Positions 27,193 to 35,571 of a stretch of DNA of 64,000 nt are shown piece after piece; position 1 is the stretch's first letter, and every line of letters starts with the position of its first letter. Source of the stretch: Pseudomonas putida. Lineage in GTDB: Bacteria > Pseudomonadota > Gammaproteobacteria > Pseudomonadales > Pseudomonadaceae. Position numbers and translations under genes: made by a program. The DNA lies in contig NZ_MINI01000028.1 in assembly GCF_002906855.1 (NCBI RefSeq), positions 1,240,001 to 1,304,000 on the forward strand, read 5' to 3'. The notes under the pieces were generated by a model. It was not told where the DNA came from and searched no databases. It worked only from the letters and a program-made list of their open reading frames with translations.

Positions 27193-28046
27193 GTCAGGTG
27201 GAAGTACCCGAGGCGCCGGCCGAACAGATCGAGCCGCCGCCACAGCAGTTGCAGCTGGCGCTGGTCTACGGCGAAGCGCTGACCGAAATGCCGGTGGACC
27301 TGTACATTCCGCCGGACGCCCTGGAAGTCATCCTCGAAGCCTTCGAGGGCCCGCTGGACCTGCTGCTGTACCTGATCCGCAAGCAGAACATCGACATCCT
27401 CGACATCCCGGTGGCGGAAATCACCCGCCAGTACATGGGCTACGTCGAATTGATGAAGAGCGTGCGCCTGGAACTGGCCGCCGAGTACCTGGTGATGGCC
27501 GCCATGCTCGCCGAGATCAAGTCGCGCATGCTGCTGCCGCGTTCGGCCGAGGTCGAGGAAGAGGAGGGCGACCCGCGCGCCGAGCTGATCCGCCGTCTGC
27601 AGGAGTACGAGCGCTTCAAGGCCGCCGCCGAGGGCATCGACGAGCTGCCGCGGGTGGGCCGCGAGATCGTCGTGCCGCGTCTTGAGGCGCCACAGGCCAA
27701 GGTGCGCAAGCTGCTGCCGCAGGTCAGCCTGGAGGAGCTGCTGGTGTCCATGGCCGAGGTCATGCGCCGTAACGACCTGTTCGAGAGCCACCAGATCACC
27801 CGCGAGACGCTGTCTACCCGCGAGCGCATGAGCGACGTGCTGGAGCGCCTCAAGGGCGGCGCCTTCGTGCCGTTCGTCGAGCTGTTCACGCCCGAGGAGG
27901 GTAAGCTCGGCGTGGTGGTGACCTTCATGGCGATCCTCGAGCTGGTGAAGGAATCGCTGGTCGAACTGGTGCAGAATGAGCCGTTTGCGCCGATCCATGT
28001 GCGGCTGCGCCCCGAGTCTGTCGAAGAACCTGATGAATCTGAATGA
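27189..28046 (+). CDS. scpA: Segregation and condensation protein A
   Basis: ScpA is the kleisin subunit that bridges SMC heads in chromosome condensation. The protein has 285 residues. The N-terminal SMC-neck binding region shows FEGPLDLLLYLIRKQNIDILDIPVAEITRQY (cut short here in meaning: starts near residue 55), then YLVMAAMLAEIKSRMLLP. The C-terminal winged helix ends near VVTFMAILELVKESLVEL. The GTG at 27189 overlaps the yciO stop, and the end overlaps the scpB start by 14 bp, which indicates coupled translation. Confidence 0.95.
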   Translation: MSQVEVPEAPAEQIEPPPQQLQLALVYGEALTEMPVDLYIPPDALEVILEAFEGPLDLLLYLIRKQNIDILDIPVAEITRQYMGYVELMKSVRLELAAEYLVMAAMLAEIKSRMLLPRSAEVEEEEGDPRAELIRRLQEYERFKAAAEGIDELPRVGREIVVPRLEAPQAKVRKLLPQVSLEELLVSMAEVMRRNDLFESHQITRETLSTRERMSDVLERLKGGAFVPFVELFTPEEGKLGVVVTFMAILELVKESLVELVQNEPFAPIHVRLRPESVEEPDESE

Positions 28047-28803
28047 ACCCCGCGACCTGGCGTCGCTGATCGAAGCGTTCCTGCTCGCCTCGGGCAAGCC
28101 GCAGTCCCTCGAACGCCTCTACGAGCTGTTCGAAGAGGCCGAGCGCCCCGAGCCGAAAGTCTTCAAGAAAGCCCTGGAAGTGCTCGCCAAGTCCTGCACG
28201 GGGCGGGCTTTCGAGCTCAAGGAAGTGGCCTCCGGTTACCGCTTGCAGATTCGTGAAGATTTCGCGCCCTGGGTTGGCCGGCTGTGGGAGGAGCGCCCGC
28301 AGCGTTATTCCCGGGCCTTGCTCGAAACCATGGCGCTGATCGCCTACCGCCAGCCCATTACCCGTGGCGAGATCGAGGACGTGCGCGGCGTGGCGGTCAA
28401 CAGCAACATCATCAAGACGTTGATGGAGCGCGAGTGGATTCGCGTGGTCGGCTATCGCGAGGTGCCCGGGCGCCCGGCGATGTTTGCTACCACCAAGGCG
28501 TTTCTCGATCACTTCAACCTCAAAAGCCTGGACGAACTGCCAGCGCTGGCCGAACTGCGCGAGTTGGAGCCGGAGCCGCTGCTCGACCCGGATGATGCGC
28601 CGGTCCCGGCGCACATACAGGCCTTGGCCGATGCCAGCCTGGGCGAAGAGGAAGCCGTCGGCGAGCCGAAGGAAGAGACCAGCTTCCGCAGCTTGCTGGT
28701 TGAGCTGGACCAAATGGAAGAAGGCCTGAAGACCGATTTCGATGACCTGCGCGAGGAAGAGCCCGAGGCTTCGGTGGAGGAAGAGGGCAAGTCCGAACCC
28801 TGA
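28033..28803 (+). CDS. scpB: Segregation and condensation protein B
   Basis: ScpB is a 256-residue partner of ScpA, with two winged-helix domains: LIEAFLLASGKPQSLERLYEL in the first (residues 10-30) and YSRALLETMALIAYRQPITR with EDVRGVAVNSNIIKTL in the second. The tail after about residue 165 is long and acidic (repeats of EE), as in other pseudomonads. The ATG at 28033 lies inside the end of scpA. A REP element follows the stop. I see no rluB after it, although rluB follows scpB in many proteobacteria. Confidence 0.94.
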   Translation: MNLNEPRDLASLIEAFLLASGKPQSLERLYELFEEAERPEPKVFKKALEVLAKSCTGRAFELKEVASGYRLQIREDFAPWVGRLWEERPQRYSRALLETMALIAYRQPITRGEIEDVRGVAVNSNIIKTLMEREWIRVVGYREVPGRPAMFATTKAFLDHFNLKSLDELPALAELRELEPEPLLDPDDAPVPAHIQALADASLGEEEAVGEPKEETSFRSLLVELDQMEEGLKTDFDDLREEEPEASVEEEGKSEP

Positions 28804-28820
28804 CTCTTCTGCTGCCTGTT

Positions 28821-28855
28821 CCGGCCTCTTCGCGGGACAAGCCCGCTCCTACAGG
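28821..28855 (+). repeat. Single REP element
   Basis: CCGGCCTCTTCGCGGGACAA followed by GCCCGCTCCTACAGG is one P. putida-type REP copy just after scpB. Confidence 0.88.
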
Positions 28856-28886
28856 TTTTGAGCTTTCCCGGCGGATGGAGATCTCC

Positions 28887-28985
28887 TGAACTGCGCCCCA
28901 TTTGTTGGACAGTCTGTGATTAGGCTGCTGCAGCCTGACTCCTGTATGCCACGGGAGTCAGGCCGCCCAGCCCCATCTTGATTCG
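28887..28985 (-). pseudogene. Remnant of an IS3-family transposase (OrfB C-terminus and terminal repeat)
   Basis: Read on the minus strand, 28985-28920 encodes the last 21 residues of an IS3-family OrfB, including RIKMGLGGLTPVAYRSQ and AAAA before a TAA stop. It is followed by non-coding DNA ending TGTCCAACAAATGGGGCGCA, with GTTCA completing what looks like an element end at 28887. Everything upstream in the transposase is gone. It is a dead scar of an insertion, sitting between scpB and the aroP leader. Confidence 0.75.
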
Positions 28986-29104
28986 ATCACCTCCACCCCA
29001 CCCAGTCTTGCCCAAACCCCCGTACCACGGTGATATAGCGCTCATTGCCGAGTGCAAAAGCCCGGCCGCAGAGCCGGGCCAACAGAACAACAAATGGAGG
29101 CGCC

Positions 29105-29275
29105 ATGTACGCCGATCACTTCGCCTTTTCAGGCCCCTACCACAGGATCGCTGCGTTTTTTCCCGAGGAAACAATGCAACGCGTTGACGCCTGCGCGTTT
29201 GCAGAGGTATACAGTGCGCCGCGTTTTACCTGTGACCCTCTTGCGTACCGCGCACTCTTGCCCACACCTGGCTGA
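29105..29275 (+). CDS. Short aromatic-rich ORF upstream of aroP, candidate leader peptide
   Basis: This 56-codon ORF has a strong GGAGG four bases before the ATG. Its first 19 residues (MYADHFAFSGPYHRIAAFF) contain six Phe/Tyr codons, and the full ORF contains ten. It ends 121 bp before the AroP permease start. The leader after the ORF has a hairpin CAAGGT-AACC-ACCTTG (29308-29323), and a GGCAAG at 29297-29302 could instead pair with CTTGCC at 29320-29325. Control of the permease by ribosome stalling on Phe/Tyr codons is my inference; I do not see a classical terminator with a T-run. It could instead be an uncharacterised small protein. Confidence 0.45.
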   Translation: MYADHFAFSGPYHRIAAFFPEETMQRVDACAFAEVYSAPRFTCDPLAYRALLPTPG

Positions 29276-29371
29276 TCCGCCCCGGCGGCATCCGTTGGCA
29301 AGAAACCCAAGGTAACCACCTTGCCCATTCCGCTGCGCCACGAGCGCGGTGGGTCCGATTCCGTCACAGAT

Positions 29372-29379
29372 AAAAACAA
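29372..29379 (+). promoter_or_regulatory. A-rich Crc/Hfq-type motif before aroP
   Basis: AAAAACAA matches the AANAANAA pattern bound by Hfq with Crc in Pseudomonas. It lies just before the ribosome binding site (GCAGGTGA) and 18 bp before the ATG of aroP, the usual place for catabolite repression of translation. Confidence 0.5.
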
Positions 29380-29396
29380 TGCAGGTGACTTCGTTC

Positions 29397-30815
29397 ATGA
29401 GTGGACAAAACATGCATTCAGGCGAGCTCAAGCGGGGCCTGAAGAACCGCCACATCCAGTTGATCGCGCTCGGCGGAGCAATTGGTACCGGCCTGTTCCT
29501 CGGCTCGGCAGGCGTGATGAAATCCGCTGGCCCGTCGATGATCCTTGGCTACGCCATCTGCGGCTTCATCGCCTTCATGATCATGCGCCAACTTGGCGAA
29601 ATGATCGTCGAAGAGCCGGTGGCCGGCTCGTTCAGCCACTTCGCCCACTCCTACTGGGGCGGTTTCGCCGGCTTCCTGTCGGGCTGGAACTGTTGGGTGT
29701 TGTACATCCTGGTGGGCATGTCGGAGCTGTCGGCGGTCGGCAAGTATGTTCACTACTGGTGGCCGGAGATCCCCACCTGGGTTACGGCAGCGGCGTTCTT
29801 CCTGCTGATCAACGCCATCAACCTGATGAACGTGAAGTTCTTCGGTGAGGCCGAATTCTGGTTCGCCATCATCAAGGTTGTGGCCATTGTCAGCATGATC
29901 GGCCTGGGTGCCTACCTGCTTACCAGTGGCAGCGGCGGCCCTGACGCCTCCATCACCAATCTGTGGTCGCACGGAGGCTTCTTCCCGAATGGCGTCAGCG
30001 GCCTGGTCATGGCCCTGGCCTTCATCATGTTCTCCTTTGGTGGCCTGGAAATGCTCGGGTTCACGGCAGCCGAGGCCGACAAGCCGAGGACCGTAATCCC
30101 CAAGGCCATCAACCAGGTCATCTACCGCATTCTGATCTTCTATGTAGGCGCCTTGGTGGTGCTGTTGTCGCTGACGCCGTGGGACAACCTGGTTGCCAGT
30201 ATCGACGCTTCGGGTGGAAGCTATGGCAGCAGCCCGTTCGTGCAGGTGTTCTCGCTGCTGGGCAGTGATGTGGCCGCCAATCTGCTCAACTTCGTGGTAC
30301 TGACTGCGGCGTTGTCGGTGTACAACAGTGGCACCTACTGCAATGCCCGCATGCTGTTGGGCATGGCCGAGCAGGGCGATGCCCCGGCATCGTTGGCCAA
30401 GGTTGACAAGCGCGGCGTGCCGGTGCGTTCGATCCTGGTGTCGGCTGCGGTTACCTTTGTTGCCGTGCTGCTCAACTACCTGATGCCGCAAAACGCCCTG
30501 GAACTGCTGATGTCGCTGGTGGTGGCCACCCTGGTGATCAACTGGGCGATGATCAGCTACTCGCACCTGAAGTTCCGCCAGCACCTCGACCGTACTGGCC
30601 AGAAGCCGCTGTTCAAGGCGCTGTGGTACCCGTACGGCAACTATGTGGTGCTGGCCTTCGTGGTACTGATCCTCGGCATCATGCTGATGATTCCGGGTAT
30701 CCAGGTTTCGGTGTATGCAATCCCTGTCTGGCTGTTTGCCATGTTCGTGGTGTACATGGTCAAGCCGCGTCGTCAGGCGCAGGCGGGTCGGGCTGCTGGT
30801 CACGCGGCCAAGTAA
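29397..30815 (+). CDS. aroP: Aromatic amino acid permease (AroP family)
   Basis: This APC-superfamily transporter has 472 residues and about twelve helices. The AroP/ProY hallmark is LKRGLKNRHIQLIALGGAIGTGLFLGS (start of helix 1, from about residue 10); also seen are IVEEPVAGSFSHFAHSYWG, FGGLEMLGFTAAEADKPRTVIPKAI and YNSGTYCNARMLLGMAEQGDAP. The ATG at 29397 follows AGGTGA. General aromatic specificity is the best guess from close AroP likeness; ProY or GabP-type specificity is less likely. It is preceded by an aromatic-rich short ORF and followed by a strong terminator. Its position near the phhA/phhB/phhR genes fits aromatic amino acid use. Confidence 0.88.
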   Translation: MSGQNMHSGELKRGLKNRHIQLIALGGAIGTGLFLGSAGVMKSAGPSMILGYAICGFIAFMIMRQLGEMIVEEPVAGSFSHFAHSYWGGFAGFLSGWNCWVLYILVGMSELSAVGKYVHYWWPEIPTWVTAAAFFLLINAINLMNVKFFGEAEFWFAIIKVVAIVSMIGLGAYLLTSGSGGPDASITNLWSHGGFFPNGVSGLVMALAFIMFSFGGLEMLGFTAAEADKPRTVIPKAINQVIYRILIFYVGALVVLLSLTPWDNLVASIDASGGSYGSSPFVQVFSLLGSDVAANLLNFVVLTAALSVYNSGTYCNARMLLGMAEQGDAPASLAKVDKRGVPVRSILVSAAVTFVAVLLNYLMPQNALELLMSLVVATLVINWAMISYSHLKFRQHLDRTGQKPLFKALWYPYGNYVVLAFVVLILGIMLMIPGIQVSVYAIPVWLFAMFVVYMVKPRRQAQAGRAAGHAAK

Positions 30816-30837
30816 GCCGCTAGAGCTACTCGTAAAA

Positions 30838-30872
30838 CCCGAAGCCAGGTGACTGGCTTCGGGTTTTTTTTT
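30838..30872 (+). terminator. Strong intrinsic terminator after aroP
   Basis: CCCGAAGCCAG-GTGA-CTGGCTTCGGG is followed by nine T residues. Confidence 0.93.
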
Positions 30873-30981
30873 GCCTTGTCCCAAAGCCCTGCAGAGGATG
30901 CCGGGTAGTAGCCGAATAGTGCCTGGCGCTGCCTCCCTTAGCCAATGCTGCAGGTACTTACAAGCAGGGTCTCAGGCACAC

Positions 30982-33900
30982 ATGACTACCGACAATCCTC
31001 ACTCCACACCGTTTGATGGAAGTGCGCAACTGCGCAGCTTTCAGGATGGCTTTATCGCCAGACGCCTACCTGGCTGGTTGAAAAAACTCGACCCTGCGCG
31101 GTTTGCCTTGTTGAGCGAGGCGTTGCACGCCGGGCTTGCAACGCGTCGGCAACTCTCTGCAATTTTTTCCAGAGTGCAAAACATCGATGAGTTCGCCAAG
31201 CAACGAATTGTCGATCGGTTTGGGCTGAGTAGGGCACCCGATAAGCTGTTTCTGCGGCAGTGGTACACCTATGCATCGCCAACCGTGCATTGGGCTACCA
31301 GTCGGCTACCGATACAGGACCGCGACTGGTACGACATTTCGTTGTTATGGGCGGCTTTACAGAACTTCAGCAATGACCACATCACGATGAAAGGGGATTG
31401 CGTGGTCGACATGGTCGGCAACAAAGTTGCGCAGCTTTCAGCCACGGCATTTGTCCAGGCATGCCGCAGTCTTGATATTGGCGGTCAATACCAGAAGCAC
31501 TTGCAATCTGTACTGCAGTCGCCAGTGGTGAGCGGCGCTAACGGGCAGGGCTTTGCTGAATTGCTGCAAAGTCAGATTCGTTCGATGATGCTGGTCGATG
31601 CACTCAAGGCGCACTCGGATGGCGTACTCAGTGAGGTGCAACTGGAGTGGGTGATCGACGTTTATCGTCAAGGCCGCCCTGGCCGACTGGCGGGCGCGCC
31701 CGTGGTTGCCAGAAAGCTGCAGATACTGGGTTGCGAGCTTCAGCAGATTGTTGTGTTCGATGTGATCGATGAAGGGTTTTTCCGTAATACCAGCAAAGCG
31801 GTGCTGGTTTACATACCTGCAGATCCACATGGCCCCTGGAGCGTGAGCAACGATCTCGAGGCGTTTGCCCGCAGTGTGCTGGGACGTCGCTTGCGCGATG
31901 ACCAGTATCGTAAGTTTTTCAGTCGCTTTGTGCGCAGGCGCGACAGCCAGCATTTTTTTACTGAAGTGCAGAAACGATTGGGCGATATCGCAGACTTTGC
32001 TACCCGAGACCTGGATCAACACATGACGCGTGATCTGGATTCGCTATTCCAAGGGCTGGCGATTGGGCGGATCAACCAGATCAAGGATGACGCTGCGATG
32101 ATTGCGGTGCCTGTGGCTCAGATCGACACTGCTGTGCAGGCGGAGCATGACCGGCGCATGGTCGCCGAGGGATGGGCGGGATTGACGCTTGCGAGCCTGT
32201 TTGTGCCGCAATTGGGCGTGATCTTGCTGGCGGTGATGGCCTGGGACCTGCTGGACGAGACATTTCAAGCTGCGGCGGGGTGGCGCGAGGGCGACGACGC
32301 TGCAGCGCTGGACCACCTGCTCAACGTGGGCAAGACCCTGGCGATCGTGGCAGCGGCGGGTGTTGGAGGTGTTGCCGTGCGACATGCGTGGCAACGAGCG
32401 GTAATGGTCGATGACATGGTGCCTGCTGTATTGGAGGACGGCAGTGAAAAGCTGTGGAACCAGGATCTTGCGCCTTATGTAAGTCAGCCACCACCGGTGA
32501 CTGCGGTGGTTGATGCGCAGGGGATCTACCGTCAGGACGCGCAAAGCTGGATTGAGATGGATGGGGCTTACTACCAGGTAACTGAGCGCGTTGACGGGGA
32601 ATGTTACCTTCGTCCGCACGCGAATCATTCGCCTCAATTGGAGCACAATGGCGCCGGGGCATGGCGGCTCTGGAGCGACCGGCCAGAGCAGTGGAATGAT
32701 ACTCAAAGGATGTTCAGCCGACTGGGCGGCCAATGCGCTCGGCTTCCGCGCAGCTTGGTTGACCATGTGATTGCCGTGCATGGCCTCAGCGACCTGCACC
32801 TGAGGGCTTTGCACGTTTTTGGCAAGGCGCCCGAGGTTGAGCTGATTGATACGGTAAACCGGTTTCTGATTGCCGAGCGCGTGGCTGATCTGCAGCGATG
32901 CTTGCGTTCCGGTGAGCAGATCGCGGACCAGCCTTTATTGCTCAAAGCGCATGAGCTCCCCGGTGCCGCCGGGTTGGCGGATGAAGGCTTGGCGCAAGTC
33001 GTTGCCGATCATCGACGGCAGCTGTTCCAGATGCTCTATGAGCCTTTGGACGTCATGGATGAAACCACTCGCCCTTTGCGGCGGGCTTTTGCCAGCCTGC
33101 ACCAGCTGGCTGCGCAGCAGATGCTGGCCGAAGCGAGTGAGGCCCAGCGCACCCAGATGGCCGAATCGGGGCGTGTGCCGCTGGCCATGGCGCTGGCTGC
33201 GCGGGAGCGGGTTTTGCGCATAAGGGTGACGCGAGTGGGGGAAGGCTTGTGGATCGACGTGCCGCAGACGTTCGATTTTGCCAGGGCTATCCTCAAGCTT
33301 GTGCAGGGGCTGCCTGGCGTGCCGGCTGACAAAAGCTGGCACTTGATAGATGCGCAAGGCCGCTTGGCATTCCCCGCGCCAAGTAGCCAGTCCACTGCAT
33401 CAAGCTTGCTTTACCAGGACGGCGCATTCTGGTTGCGAGATGCGCAGGGCAACGATGAAAGTACACCCGGAGAATTGTTTGAAACCCTGGCCGATGCATT
33501 CAGCACAGCAGAGCGTGCTGCCATGGGGATTGCAGAGCCCTTTGCCGTCAACCTTCGGCAAGCAGTGGCAAGGCAGTGGATGACAGGCCGGCAGGACATC
33601 GAGAGCCTGTTCGGAGGTGATCACCCTTCGGCGCCCTTCTTGCTGCCCAGACGTCTGGATGATGGCAGGATAGGTTATCCACTTTCAGGCGGTGGCCGGT
33701 TGTTCGGCAGTCGCCCGCCCGCCGCGCTACCAGCCCGGCTACGAATGTTGTGTGCCGGCGCCAGTGACGCGCAGATCGAGGCGTGGCTCAGTGCCGCGGG
33801 GCCTGAGAATGCCGAGACGGCAATACGTGAATTTGAGAGCCAGCTTAAAATATTGAAAACCAGCTTGACGCGTTGGCAGCGGCTCGGTGCGTTCAAGCTT

Positions 33901-35532
33901 GAATGGTTGGCGCGTTATGGTTTTCGCAAAACACTGATTGCGCGGTGGCGTGTTGCGATACTCGGAAAATTTCTGGATGTCAAGGTGCCAAACGCGCTAT
34001 GGGATATCGGGATGGGGTTTCAGCAACTTCCTGAGCTCCCGGAGTCCATCGTCTTCCCACACGTTACCCAGTTCGCGCTGAGAGACTCCGAATTGACGGA
34101 AATTTCTGAAAACTTTCTTCGTGCGTTCCCGAACTTGCAGGAGCTAGACCTGACCAATGGTGAGATTCGCAAAATTTCCTTGCCCCCCTTTCTTCGTGGC
34201 CAGTTGACGTCGTTGGATTTGTCAGGGAACAGAATAAAACTGGACGCCCGGCAGGTGGAGATACTGGAGAGTTGCACGGCGCTGTTGTACCTAAACTTGT
34301 CGAATAACCCGCTGAACGTAGGCTTTTCAATCAGCGGGATGCCGGAGTTGAGATCATTGTTGCTTTGTTCTACCCGGCTCCCGAGCATGCCGCGGGGAGT
34401 GTTGAGACACCAGAAATTGTCAAGGTTTGAACTGACGGACAGTACGATCACTTCATTCGATCCGGATTTTTGGGCGTCACCCATCGTGCGCAGGGGAAGG
34501 TTTCGGGTAGGAATGCGCGGTGAAACAGAGAGGCGGTGGTATGACCCAGAGAATATTCTGAATCCTGTGCCTCAGCGTTATCAGTGGGAGGACGCTATGG
34601 ATCCGGAGTTCAGGGACGAGCTAGCATCGTTGTGGCAGAGTATTGAAGAGCTGCCCGGCTCGCATAATTTTTTCGACCTCCTCAAACGCTTGAGTACATC
34701 TGCAGAGTTCGCCTCTGATAACGGTGCGAATGAGCTTGCTTATCGGGTACAGGAGATGATGGAGGCGATCAAAGAAGCCGGTGATTCGCTTGTGATCACA
34801 GAGGATGAACTTGCCACGATCGTTGAGGACAAGCTGGCGCAGGAAGCTGGGGCGAATGCAGGCAGGGAAAAACTGATGGCCGACACCCGGGAGCATTACA
34901 GCTTCAGGGCTGATTTCTTTAGGGAGTCGGAGGTCAATGCCTGTGGTGATGATGCGCTCTCTCATTTTATCGATCTTGAGATGAAGATCCAGACGTGGGG
35001 GCTTATCCGAAATCCTGAAGCTCACTCGGAGGCAGAGTTGTTGAGGGTCGGTGGTCAATTTTGGCGGATGCAAAAGCTGGATGAGTTTTCTTCGATGCAT
35101 GCTTTTGATTTGGGAATGGCTGCGAAGTCGGTCGATGTGCAGTTGATGTATCGAATCGAGCTGTACGATGACCTGCAACTTCCCATTCGCCGTCCTGTTA
35201 TGCGTTTTACCGGTGAGTTTGACCGAAGAGCTGTAGACCGTCCTGGGGTGTTGAGGGACATCCGGGAACATCAAGTGGTTGCCGAAATGGCTCCATGGTT
35301 TTGTGAGCAAGCGTACTGGCGAAAATACCTTGAGCGGACGTGGCCTGCACGCTTCAAGTTACCAGCACAGCGAATCATAGAAAAGAATCGGTTACATGAG
35401 GCAGATGATGCAGAGGGCATGGAGGCATTTAACCAATGGGAGGCGGACTGGTTGCGTGATCAGCGTATGGCGTTGACCGAGGCGGCCATGCAGCGCGCGG
35501 CATATATGTGGAATGTTAACATCCCCGAATGA
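30982..35532 (+). CDS. NEL-type E3 ubiquitin ligase-like effector with LRR domain
   Basis: This 1516-residue protein is of the large Pseudomonas DUF6543/LRR/NEL type. The N-terminal two-thirds resembles the dermonecrotic toxin-like domain, with a hydrophobic segment near residues 397-420 followed by AWDLLDETFQAAAGWREGDD. Leucine-rich repeats lie at about 1015-1165 (FPNLQELDLTNGEIRKISLP, LTSLDLSGNRIKLD, LLYLNLSNNPLN). The C-terminal domain has the IpaH/NEL active-site pattern NACGDDALSHF, with candidate catalytic Cys1321 and Asp1323. Such proteins ubiquitinate host proteins after injection. The ATG at 30982 starts MTTDNPHSTPFDG. Codon use is clearly AT-richer than neighbours, suggesting transfer. 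No type III genes or chaperone are nearby, so the delivery route is unknown. Confidence 0.85.
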   Translation: MTTDNPHSTPFDGSAQLRSFQDGFIARRLPGWLKKLDPARFALLSEALHAGLATRRQLSAIFSRVQNIDEFAKQRIVDRFGLSRAPDKLFLRQWYTYASPTVHWATSRLPIQDRDWYDISLLWAALQNFSNDHITMKGDCVVDMVGNKVAQLSATAFVQACRSLDIGGQYQKHLQSVLQSPVVSGANGQGFAELLQSQIRSMMLVDALKAHSDGVLSEVQLEWVIDVYRQGRPGRLAGAPVVARKLQILGCELQQIVVFDVIDEGFFRNTSKAVLVYIPADPHGPWSVSNDLEAFARSVLGRRLRDDQYRKFFSRFVRRRDSQHFFTEVQKRLGDIADFATRDLDQHMTRDLDSLFQGLAIGRINQIKDDAAMIAVPVAQIDTAVQAEHDRRMVAEGWAGLTLASLFVPQLGVILLAVMAWDLLDETFQAAAGWREGDDAAALDHLLNVGKTLAIVAAAGVGGVAVRHAWQRAVMVDDMVPAVLEDGSEKLWNQDLAPYVSQPPPVTAVVDAQGIYRQDAQSWIEMDGAYYQVTERVDGECYLRPHANHSPQLEHNGAGAWRLWSDRPEQWNDTQRMFSRLGGQCARLPRSLVDHVIAVHGLSDLHLRALHVFGKAPEVELIDTVNRFLIAERVADLQRCLRSGEQIADQPLLLKAHELPGAAGLADEGLAQVVADHRRQLFQMLYEPLDVMDETTRPLRRAFASLHQLAAQQMLAEASEAQRTQMAESGRVPLAMALAARERVLRIRVTRVGEGLWIDVPQTFDFARAILKLVQGLPGVPADKSWHLIDAQGRLAFPAPSSQSTASSLLYQDGAFWLRDAQGNDESTPGELFETLADAFSTAERAAMGIAEPFAVNLRQAVARQWMTGRQDIESLFGGDHPSAPFLLPRRLDDGRIGYPLSGGGRLFGSRPPAALPARLRMLCAGASDAQIEAWLSAAGPENAETAIREFESQLKILKTSLTRWQRLGAFKLEWLARYGFRKTLIARWRVAILGKFLDVKVPNALWDIGMGFQQLPELPESIVFPHVTQFALRDSELTEISENFLRAFPNLQELDLTNGEIRKISLPPFLRGQLTSLDLSGNRIKLDARQVEILESCTALLYLNLSNNPLNVGFSISGMPELRSLLLCSTRLPSMPRGVLRHQKLSRFELTDSTITSFDPDFWASPIVRRGRFRVGMRGETERRWYDPENILNPVPQRYQWEDAMDPEFRDELASLWQSIEELPGSHNFFDLLKRLSTSAEFASDNGANELAYRVQEMMEAIKEAGDSLVITEDELATIVEDKLAQEAGANAGREKLMADTREHYSFRADFFRESEVNACGDDALSHFIDLEMKIQTWGLIRNPEAHSEAELLRVGGQFWRMQKLDEFSSMHAFDLGMAAKSVDVQLMYRIELYDDLQLPIRRPVMRFTGEFDRRAVDRPGVLRDIREHQVVAEMAPWFCEQAYWRKYLERTWPARFKLPAQRIIEKNRLHEADDAEGMEAFNQWEADWLRDQRMALTEAAMQRAAYMWNVNIPE

Positions 35533-35571
35533 ATGATAGGGGGCAGGCGCAATTCCAGGAATGCTTACTCC

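Noticed and set aside
30873..35532. Type III secretion locus around the NEL effector
   Set aside because: I looked for secretion, chaperone or hrp-box genes in the flanks and found aroP on one side and LysR/ydiJ on the other.
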